DNA of 28,000 nucleotides. Source: CAYQDR01 sp964416315. Lineage in GTDB: Bacteria > Methylomirabilota > Methylomirabilia > Rokubacteriales > DASRDR01. The stretch lies in assembly GCA_964416315.1 (NCBI GenBank), contig CAYQDR010000056.1:1-28000 (forward strand), written 5' to 3'. Below the pieces are notes generated by a model that was not told the origin of the DNA, did not search any database, and saw nothing but the letters and a program-made list of their open reading frames with translations. Shown here piece by piece: positions 22,421 to 28,000 of the stretch (positions are counted from its first letter, which is position 1; each line of letters opens with the position of its first letter). Both the position numbers and the translations under genes were made by a program.

Positions 22421-23488
22421 TCAAGCCCGGCCGGGCACGCCCGCCTTCCCGGCCTGGTCGTCGGCGCGGCCCCGGCGCGGCTCGGCTGCCGCCTGCCCGA
22501 GCTCGCCAGTCAACGCCGCGCGGATGTGCGCGTTCACCTCGAGCCGCACCCACTCGGCGGCGACTCGGATGGCGTTCTTGACCGCGCGCGGCGGCGACGC
22601 GCCGTGGCTGATGATGCAGGCGCCGTTGATGCCGAGGAGGGGCGCGCCGCCCAGCTCGTTGTAGTCCACGCGCTTCCAGAATCGCCGGAACGCCGGGCGG
22701 ACGAGGAGGGCGCCGAGCTTCGCCATGGGCGTGCGGATCAGCTCCTCGCGGATCAGGTGGACGAGCATGTCGGCGAGCCCCTCCGAGATCTTCAGGGCGA
22801 CGTTGCCCGTGAACCCGTCGGTCACGACGACGTCCGCGTTGCCGTTGTAGATGTCGCGCCCCTCGACGTTCCCGATGAAGTTCAGCGGCATGGCCTCGAG
22901 CGCCTTGAACACCTCGCGCACGAGCTCGTTGCCCTTCCCCTCCTCCTCCCCCACCGAGAGCAGCCCGATCCGAGGCGAGGCGACGCCGAGAATGTCCCGC
23001 GCATAGACGTGACCCATGAGGGCGTACTGCACGAGATGCCGCGGCTTCGGGTCCATGTTCGCCCCGACGTCGAGCAGGATCGTGCGGGCTTTGAGGTTGG
23101 GCAGGGGCACGGCGATCGCCGGGCGGTCCACCCCGGGGAGCACGCCGAGCGTGAACATGGCGATCGCCATCGCCGCCCCCGTGTTCCCGGCCGACACGAA
23201 CGCCGCCGCCTCGCCGTCCCGCACCAGCTCCGCTGCCACGCGCATCGAGGAGTCGCGCTTCCGGCGGAGCGCCTGAGCCGGGGGCTCGTGCATCTCGACG
23301 ACCTGGGAGGCGTGGCGGACGGTGAGGGAGAGGCCCTCGGGGCGATGGCGCGCCAGCTCGCGCTCGATCGCCGCCTTGTCCCCGACCAGGACGACCTCGA
23401 CCCCATCGTCGCGCGCGGCTGCGACCGCTCCCTCGACGGTGACGGGGGGTCCCACGTCACCGCCCATCGCATCGACCGCGATCTTCAT
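22421..23488 (-). CDS. plsX: Phosphate acyltransferase PlsX
   Basis: PlsX makes acyl-phosphate from acyl-ACP for phospholipid synthesis. The sequence opens with the family hallmark MKIAVDAMGGD and keeps GNTGAAMAIAMFTLG, DVGANMDPKPRHLVQYALMG and VVTDGFTGNVALK. The ATG at 23486-23488 gives 355 residues. A GTG five codons upstream (23503) has a better-placed purine-rich SD and may be the true start. The Ala/Arg-rich tail after position 330 is longer than usual. Confidence 0.95.
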   Translation of the reverse strand: MKIAVDAMGGDVGPPVTVEGAVAAARDDGVEVVLVGDKAAIERELARHRPEGLSLTVRHASQVVEMHEPPAQALRRKRDSSMRVAAELVRDGEAAAFVSAGNTGAAMAIAMFTLGVLPGVDRPAIAVPLPNLKARTILLDVGANMDPKPRHLVQYALMGHVYARDILGVASPRIGLLSVGEEEGKGNELVREVFKALEAMPLNFIGNVEGRDIYNGNADVVVTDGFTGNVALKISEGLADMLVHLIREELIRTPMAKLGALLVRPAFRRFWKRVDYNELGGAPLLGINGACIISHGASPPRAVKNAIRVAAEWVRLEVNAHIRAALTGELGQAAAEPRRGRADDQAGKAGVPGRA

Positions 23489-23551
23489 GGGGTCAGGCGG
23501 CACCGACCCCCCCTCGTCGCGGACGCGGCCACCGCTCGGACGCGGCGAGGC

Positions 23552-23741
23552 CTAGGCGCCCTCGACGGAACTCGGCCGCGCGGCACGAGGGTTGCCGGAC
23601 GTGCGGGGCCAAGTGACGAGCATAGCTAGGACGCAGGGAGGAGGACTGGCGAGGCGTATGCCGCATACGTTGAGCCGGGCCGACGACCGAGGACGACGCT
23701 AGGCGAAGTCAATTGGCCCCGCACTAGGCGCCCTCGACGGA
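23552..23741. repeat. Intergenic element between rpmF and plsX with direct and inverted repeats
   Basis: The last 18 bp of rpmF including its stop (CTAGGCGCCCTCGACGGA on the plus strand, 23724-23741) are repeated exactly at 23552-23569. Between them an inverted repeat pairs GTGCGGGGCCAAGTGAC (23601-23617) with GTCAATTGGCCCCGCAC (23708-23724), 16 of 17 positions, beginning in the rpmF stop codon. A perfect palindrome CGTATGC-C-GCATACG lies inside at 23655-23669. No ORF is evident. This may be an insertion that duplicated the gene end, or a structured RNA. Confidence 0.6.
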
Positions 23742-23906
23742 TAGGACCTCCCGCCCCTTGTAGTAACCGCAGTGCGGGCAGACGCGGTGCGGCGGCTTGG
23801 CCTCGCGGCACTGGGGGCAGATGGAGAGCGTCGGTCCGGCCAGCTTGTAATGCGTCCGGCGCTTCCGGCCGCGAGTTCTGGAGTGGCGGCGCTTCGGTAG
23901 AGGCAT
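23724..23906 (-). CDS. rpmF: Ribosomal protein bL32
   Basis: The 60-residue basic protein begins MPLPKRRHSRTRGRKRRTHY and has a zinc ribbon with CPQC (34-37 region) and CPHC about ten residues later, the C+ form of bL32. It belongs to the large ribosomal subunit. AGGAGA lies about 9 nt before the ATG. It follows yceD by 12 nt, the conserved yceD-rpmF-plsX order. Its last 18 bp are duplicated downstream. Confidence 0.97.
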   Translation of the reverse strand: MPLPKRRHSRTRGRKRRTHYKLAGPTLSICPQCREAKPPHRVCPHCGYYKGREVLSVEGA

Positions 23907-23918
23907 CGACGGAATCTC

Positions 23919-24422
23919 CTATCGGGGGCGTCGCAGCGCCTCGAGCGGCGCGAGGCGCGGGTCGACCGAGCGTGCCGCGCACGCGCAAGGCTTCAGGTTC
24001 CGGTTGCCGCCGCAGACCGGGCAGAGACCCCGGCACTCCGCGCGGCAGAGCGGCTTCATCGGCAGGGCCAGGTGCACCTCGCCCCGGAGAAGCCCGTCCA
24101 CGTCCAGGGTGTCCCCCTGATAGAAGTCCACCTCGAGCTCGTCGCGGCCCAGCTCGACCTCCTCGTGACGGGCCCTCGGCGACGGGAGCAGGTGCACGTC
24201 CACGGCGGGAGCGACCCGGGTGACCAGGGGCTCGAGACACCGGCTGCAGTCGAGCCGCGCCGTCGCCTCGAAGGACCCCACCACGACCACCTCCTGACCC
24301 TGACGCTCGATCAGGAGCCCGATCCGGTCGAGGGTCCAGCCCGCCTCGGGAAACACGCCAGGCAGGTCCGGGGAATCCACACGGACACCCTCGTCCGGAA
24401 TCTCGGAAACGCGGATCAGCAT
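23919..24422 (-). CDS. yceD: YceD/DUF177 family protein (23S rRNA accumulation protein)
   Basis: The ATG at 24420-24422 gives 167 residues; a longer open frame upstream crosses the promoter and is not coding. Two cysteine groups are visible: CSRC near residue 76 and CRAECRGLCPVCGGNRNL near 130-147, the hallmark of DUF177. The family is tied to 23S rRNA accumulation and always precedes rpmF. The C-terminus VDPRLAPLEAL is also typical. It is the first gene of the operon, about 60 nt after a consensus promoter. Confidence 0.93.
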   Translation of the reverse strand: MLIRVSEIPDEGVRVDSPDLPGVFPEAGWTLDRIGLLIERQGQEVVVVGSFEATARLDCSRCLEPLVTRVAPAVDVHLLPSPRARHEEVELGRDELEVDFYQGDTLDVDGLLRGEVHLALPMKPLCRAECRGLCPVCGGNRNLKPCACAARSVDPRLAPLEALRRPR

Positions 24423-24488
24423 GCTGGCCACCCTGTCCGGCGACCCGGAATAAGTGCCCGAAAAATAGGACCTTTCCGAATCCAGCGC

Positions 24489-24517
24489 ATTATAGAGTCC
24501 GCCCTCCCGAGTGTCAA
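24489..24517 (-). promoter_or_regulatory. Perfect consensus sigma-70 promoter of the yceD-rpmF-plsX-fab operon
   Basis: On the minus strand TTGACA (24517-24512) and TATAAT (24494-24489) are separated by exactly 17 nt, an ideal housekeeping promoter. Transcription should begin near 24480-24483, giving a leader of about 60 nt before yceD. No other promoter in the window is comparable. Confidence 0.88.
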
Positions 24518-24561
24518 GGGAAAAGGCGCCCGGGGGCGCATGATGACGCGCCGCGGCTTCC

Positions 24562-24590
24562 TTGACCCCCTCCGGAGCGTCTGCTAGGCT
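24562..24590 (+). promoter_or_regulatory. Possible promoter of htpX
   Basis: TTGACC (24562-24567), a 17-nt spacer and TAGGCT (24585-24590) lie 62 nt before the htpX start. The -35 is good and the -10 is weak. It is back-to-back with the fab operon promoter. Confidence 0.45.
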
Positions 24591-24651
24591 CGGGGTGAAC
24601 GTTCGAAGGCGACACGGGAAATCCGTGCTCGCCGCCAGGAGGGTGTCGGCC

Positions 24652-25500
24652 ATGCAGAACACGCTCAAGACCACCCTGCTCCTCGGCCTGCTGATGGGGC
24701 TGTTCCTCCTGATCGGGGGAGCGCTCGGCGGGCGGGGGGGCATGGTGTTCGCGTTCGGGCTCGCAGTCGTGATGAACTTCGCCGCGTTCTGGTTCTCGGA
24801 CAAGATCGTCCTGGCGATGTACCGGGCCCGCCCGGTCGACGAGACCGAGGCGCCCGAACTTCACCGGATCGTGCGGACTCTCGCGACCCGCGCGCGCATC
24901 CCGATGCCGCGGCTCTACGTGATCCCCTCCCCCGCCCCGAACGCCTTCGCGACCGGGCGCAGCCCCCAGCACGCGGCCGTGGCCGTGACGGAGGGGATCG
25001 TCCGGATCATGAACGCGAGCGAGCTGGAGGGGGTCCTCGCCCACGAGCTGGCCCACGTCCTGAATCGCGACGTGCTGATCTCGACCATCGCGGCGACGAT
25101 GGCCGGCGCCATCATGATGCTCGCGAACATGGCCCGCTGGGCCGCGTTCTTCGGCTCCTCGCGCGACGACGACGGGGGCGGAATGAACCCGATCGCGCTC
25201 GTCGTCACGGCGATCCTCGCCCCGTTCGCGGCGATGCTCATCCAGCTCGCCGTCTCCCGCTCGCGCGAGTACGGGGCGGACGCCACGGGCGCCCACCTCA
25301 CGCGCCGCCCGGATACCCTCGCCTCCGCGCTCGAGAAGCTCCACGAGGCGAGCCGGATCGTGCCCATGGACGCGAGCCCCGCGACCGCGCACCTCTTCAT
25401 CGTGAACCCGCTCTCGGGCCGGAGCCTGCTGGCCCTGTTCTCGACCCACCCGCCGATCGGGGAACGGGTCGCCCGCCTGCGGGCGATGCGCATCGTCTAG
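24652..25500 (+). CDS. htpX: Membrane zinc metalloprotease HtpX (M48)
   Basis: The ATG at 24652 has AGGAGGG at 24637-24643 and gives 282 residues, the normal HtpX length. Two hydrophobic segments lie at the N-terminus (TTLLLGLLMGLFLLIGGAL and MVFAFGLAVVMNFAAFWF). The zinc site is HELAH in VLAHELAHVLNRD, with the third ligand Glu in SREYGADATG; two more hydrophobic stretches lie between. STHPPIGERVARLRAM is the usual C-terminus. HtpX degrades damaged inner-membrane proteins. It is divergent from the fab operon and followed by a terminator. Confidence 0.95.
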   Translation: MQNTLKTTLLLGLLMGLFLLIGGALGGRGGMVFAFGLAVVMNFAAFWFSDKIVLAMYRARPVDETEAPELHRIVRTLATRARIPMPRLYVIPSPAPNAFATGRSPQHAAVAVTEGIVRIMNASELEGVLAHELAHVLNRDVLISTIAATMAGAIMMLANMARWAAFFGSSRDDDGGGMNPIALVVTAILAPFAAMLIQLAVSRSREYGADATGAHLTRRPDTLASALEKLHEASRIVPMDASPATAHLFIVNPLSGRSLLALFSTHPPIGERVARLRAMRIV

Positions 25501-25506
25501 ACGCCA

Positions 25507-25530
25507 CGGAGGGGGCCCCGCCCCCCTCCG
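25507..25530 (+). terminator. GC-rich terminator-like hairpin after htpX
   Basis: CGGAGGGGG (25507-25515) pairs perfectly with CCCCCTCCG (25522-25530) around a 6-nt loop, 7 nt after the htpX stop. No U-tract follows. Confidence 0.55.
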
Positions 25531-25577
25531 GCCGCTCTCGCCCCGCGCCCGGGGATGGTATCGTGTTGGCCGGGGCC

Positions 25578-26282
25578 ATGATCGAAGTCTCCGGGCTGAC
25601 GAAGGTCTATGGCGCGCAGCCGGCGCTCGTCGGCCTGAGCCTGGCCGTTCCGGCCGGCAGCGTCCTCACCGTCTTCGGCCCCAACGGCTCCGGCAAGACG
25701 ACGCTCCTGCGGCTGCTCGCAACCCTCATCCGCCCGACCGCCGGCGGGGGGCGCATCGGCGGTCACGACCTGGTGGCGGAGCGCGAGGCGGTGCGCCGGC
25801 TGGTCGGTGTCGTGGGCCACGGGACCCAGCTCTACGACGACCTCACGGCCACCGAGAACCTGACCTTCGCCCAAGCCCTCGCGGGCGCGCCACCCGACCG
25901 CCAGGCGCTCGCCGCGGCGCTCGCGCGCGTCGGGATCGAGGCGCAGGGGGACGCCCGCGCGCGGGAGCTCTCGAGCGGGACCCGGCGGCGCCTGGCGCTG
26001 GCCCGGGTCATGCTGCGGCGCCCGCGCGTGCTTCTCCTCGACGAGCCGTTCGCGGGGCTCGACCAGGAGAGCATGAAGCGGCTCGAGGAGTACATCCACG
26101 GCTTCCGAGCGGAGGGCGGCGCCGCGATCGTCGTGACCCACTCCCTCGCCCGCGGCCTCGCGGTCGCGGACCGCGTGGCGATCCTCGCCGGTGGGCGCCT
26201 CGCCGCCGATCAGCCCCGGAGCGCGCTGACGCAGGACACCCTCCAGCGCCTGTACGTCGCGGCCACCGAGGCGGGCGTGTGA
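25578..26282 (+). CDS. ccmA: Heme exporter / cytochrome c maturation ABC ATPase CcmA
   Basis: From the ATG at 25578 the product has 234 residues; a GTG at 25563 is an alternative. Walker A is GPNGSGKT (34-41), the signature is LSSGTRRRL and Walker B is VLLLDEPFAGLD. The early sequence YGAQPALVGLSLAV and the LSSG-type signature with ccmB and ccmC following identify CcmA. With CcmB, CcmC and CcmD it releases heme-loaded CcmE in System I cytochrome c biogenesis. It starts a ccmABC operon. Confidence 0.9.
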   Translation: MIEVSGLTKVYGAQPALVGLSLAVPAGSVLTVFGPNGSGKTTLLRLLATLIRPTAGGGRIGGHDLVAEREAVRRLVGVVGHGTQLYDDLTATENLTFAQALAGAPPDRQALAAALARVGIEAQGDARARELSSGTRRRLALARVMLRRPRVLLLDEPFAGLDQESMKRLEEYIHGFRAEGGAAIVVTHSLARGLAVADRVAILAGGRLAADQPRSALTQDTLQRLYVAATEAGV

Positions 26283-26295
26283 CCGGGGTTCCGCC

Positions 26296-26976
26296 GTGAG
26301 CACCTTCGCCCGCACGGCCCGCGCGGTCTTCTGGAAGGACCTCCTGGTCGAGCGACGCGCCAAGGAAGGGGCGAACGCCCTCGCCTTCTTCGCGATCCTG
26401 CTCCTCTTCATTTTCTACTTCGCCCTCGGCCCCGATCGCGACCGGATCCGGGCGGCGCTGCCCGGGCTCTACTGGCTGGCCTTCATCCTGGCGGGGCTCC
26501 TCGGGCTCGGCCGCGCCTTCGCGCTCGAGCGCGAGAACGACTGCCTGGACGGGCTGATCCTCGCGCCGGGAGACAAGGGGGCGATCTACGCGGGGAAGGT
26601 CGCCGCGACCACCGCGCTCATGCTCGCGATGGAGGCCGTGTTCGTCGCGGCCACCGGGTTCTTCTACAACCTGGACCTCTGGCCTGCCCTGCCGGGGCTC
26701 GCCCTGGTCGCGCTCGGCGGGACGGTCGGCTTCGCCGCCGTCGGCACGCTCTTCGCCGCCATGACCGCGCAACTCCGGGCGCGGGAGGTGCTGCTCCCCG
26801 TGCTGCTCCTGCCTCTGGCCGTCCCCTTGCTGCTCGCCTCGGTCCGCCTCACCGAGGCGGCGCTCGCCGGGGAGCCGTGGGCGGCCACGGCGCCGTGGTG
26901 GCAGCTCCTCCTTGGCTTCGACCTCGTGTTCCTCGTCGCGGGGCTCCTGACGTTCGAGTTCGTCCTCGAGGCCTGA
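26296..26976 (+). CDS. ccmB: Heme exporter subunit CcmB
   Basis: The 226-residue integral membrane protein starts at GTG 26296, 13 nt after ccmA. It has about six hydrophobic segments. WKDLLVERRAKE near the start, GLGRAFALERENDCLDGLIL and a Pro/Leu-rich later half (LLPVLLLPLAVPLLLA) are family features. It forms the membrane part of the CcmAB transporter. It ends 2 nt before ccmC. Confidence 0.92.
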   Translation: MSTFARTARAVFWKDLLVERRAKEGANALAFFAILLLFIFYFALGPDRDRIRAALPGLYWLAFILAGLLGLGRAFALERENDCLDGLILAPGDKGAIYAGKVAATTALMLAMEAVFVAATGFFYNLDLWPALPGLALVALGGTVGFAAVGTLFAAMTAQLRAREVLLPVLLLPLAVPLLLASVRLTEAALAGEPWAATAPWWQLLLGFDLVFLVAGLLTFEFVLEA

Positions 26977-26978
26977 TC

Positions 26979-27638
26979 GTGGCCCGGGCTCTCGGGATCC
27001 TCACGGTCCTCCTGCTGGTCGCGGGGCTCGGCGCCGGACTCGGCTGGGCGCCGCGGGACGCCGTGCAAGGCAACGTCCAACGCATCATGTACCTCCACGT
27101 TCCCGCGATCCTGACGGCGTACCTCGTCATCGGCGTCGTCCTGGTCGCGAGCATCGCCTACCTCTGGACCCGTCGGATGGCGTGGGACCGCCTCGCCGCC
27201 GCCTCGGGCGAGCTGGCCGTCTGCTTCATCGGGGTCGCCATCGCGACGGGATCGATCTGGGGCAAGCCCACCTGGGGCACCTGGTGGACCTGGGACGCGC
27301 GGCTGACCTCCACGGCGCTCCTCTTCGTCATCTACCTCGGCTATCTCCTGCTCCGGACCGTCGTCGAAGACCGCGAGCGGGCGGCGACGTACGCCGCCGT
27401 CGTGGGGATCGTGGGCGCGCTCGACGTGCCGATCATCCACTTCTCCGTCCAGTGGTGGCGGACCCTCCACCAGCCCGCGACGCTGCTGCGGCCCCAGGCG
27501 CCCACGATGGACCGGGCGATGTTCATCGCCCTGCTCGTGAACGTCCTGGCCTTCCTTTGCACCTACGCCTACCTGGCCGCCCGGCGGTACCGGCTGCTCA
27601 CCCTCGAGGCCGAGGCCGCGAGCCGCGCCTGGCGGTAG
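26979..27638 (+). CDS. ccmC: Heme-handling protein CcmC
   Basis: The GTG at 26979 lies 2 nt after the ccmB stop and gives 219 residues. The Trp-rich heme motif is WGKPTWGTWWTWDARLTS, and axial-ligand His residues are in MYLHVPAILTAY and PIIHFSVQWWRTLHQ. About six membrane segments are present. CcmC loads heme onto CcmE. ccmD and ccmE would be expected next but the window ends in repeats. Confidence 0.95.
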   Translation: MARALGILTVLLLVAGLGAGLGWAPRDAVQGNVQRIMYLHVPAILTAYLVIGVVLVASIAYLWTRRMAWDRLAAASGELAVCFIGVAIATGSIWGKPTWGTWWTWDARLTSTALLFVIYLGYLLLRTVVEDRERAATYAAVVGIVGALDVPIIHFSVQWWRTLHQPATLLRPQAPTMDRAMFIALLVNVLAFLCTYAYLAARRYRLLTLEAEAASRAWR

Positions 27639-27706
27639 TAGAATGGGACAGCGCCCGTTGACCCGCCGATGGCCGCGTGGCGCCCCGGGCGGTCCCGGCC
27701 AGCCGC

Positions 27707-28000
27707 GCCTCCCCTCCCCCCGAAGGGTGGGAGGGGGCGGGGGTGCGGGGGGTCTCGAATGACTGAGGCCTCGTCCCGCCGCGGCTTCCCGGCCGGCGTC
27801 CGGAGCCCCGGCCTCCCCTCCCCCCGAAGGGTGGGAGGGGACGGGGGTGCGGGGGGTCTCGAATGACTGAGGCCTCGTCCCGCCGCGGCTTCCCGGCCGG
27901 CGTCCGGAGCCCCGGCCTCCCCTCCCCCCGAAGGGTGGGAGGGGACGGGGGTGCGGGGGGTCTCGAATGACTGAGGCCTCGTCCCGCCGCGGCTTCCCGG
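27707..28000 (+). repeat. 104-bp tandem repeat, about 2.8 copies, continuing past the window
   Basis: Units start near 27707, 27811 and 27915 and are nearly identical. Each holds a C-rich/G-rich hairpin (CCCCTCCCCCC, loop GAA, GGGTGGGAGGGG), several adjacent G-runs, and an ATG (27759, 27863, 27967). A 35-codon frame from each ATG ends in a TGA that overlaps the next ATG (ATGA). The last unit may lead into the next ccm gene. 27639-27706 shows nothing else recognisable. Confidence 0.85.

Noticed and set aside
23919..24803. Long form of YceD starting at 24803
   Set aside because: The extension would overlap the consensus promoter and the divergent htpX gene; the ATG at 24420-24422 gives the normal family length.
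27707..28000. CRISPR array
   Set aside because: Units are direct 104-bp tandem copies without unique spacers.

Overview
The window is a GC-rich (by eye about 70 percent) stretch of a bacterial chromosome with dense, mostly minus-strand genes, frequent GTG starts and very high third-position GC. System I cytochrome c maturation genes (ccmABC), a yceD-rpmF-plsX-fab cluster and many Fe/aminoethylphosphonate-type ABC importers point to an uncultured, soil-type, Gram-negative lineage. The gene content reminds me of Candidatus Rokubacteria / Methylomirabilota, but that is inference; no rRNA or tRNA is present to fix it.

Layout. (1) 1-3000 looks eroded: a short ORF begins with what looks like a clipped HicA toxin N-terminus, the N-terminal 53 residues of a Rieske oxygenase are fused in frame to a HAD hydrolase, an FAD amine oxidoreductase follows, and a deleted, frameshifted ABC permease sits directly behind an intact ABC ATPase (3004-4119). 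(2) 4427-8294 (+) is a complete binding protein / two-domain permease / ATPase importer operon. (3) 8478-16632 (-) runs M50 protease, nitrilase-family amidase, glutamine-synthetase-like ligase, a peroxiredoxin-like gene with an in-frame TGA, an SDR dehydrogenase, then a binding protein and permease without their own ATPase. (4) 16861-24422 (-) is a housekeeping operon, yceD-rpmF-plsX-fabD-fabG-acpP-fabF-rnc-glycosyltransferase, preceded by a perfect consensus sigma-70 promoter. (5) 24652-28000 (+) holds htpX, ccmA, ccmB, ccmC and a 104-bp tandem repeat that runs off the end.

The main discovery candidate is the gene at 12514-13170 (-). Its reading frame is open across one TGA at 13018-13020, and that TGA stands exactly where this thioredoxin-fold family has the first cysteine of its CPFC active site, giving a U-P-F-C motif. 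A stem-loop of the bacterial SECIS type follows at the correct distance. It is therefore very probably a selenocysteine protein that an automatic caller would truncate to 160 residues. Other observations are: an RNase III with no dsRNA-binding domain and two of four catalytic acids replaced; two intergenic elements in the fab operon with terminal inverted repeats that begin at a stop codon and share sequence patches; and a split importer whose ATPase may now serve a permease 5 kb away.
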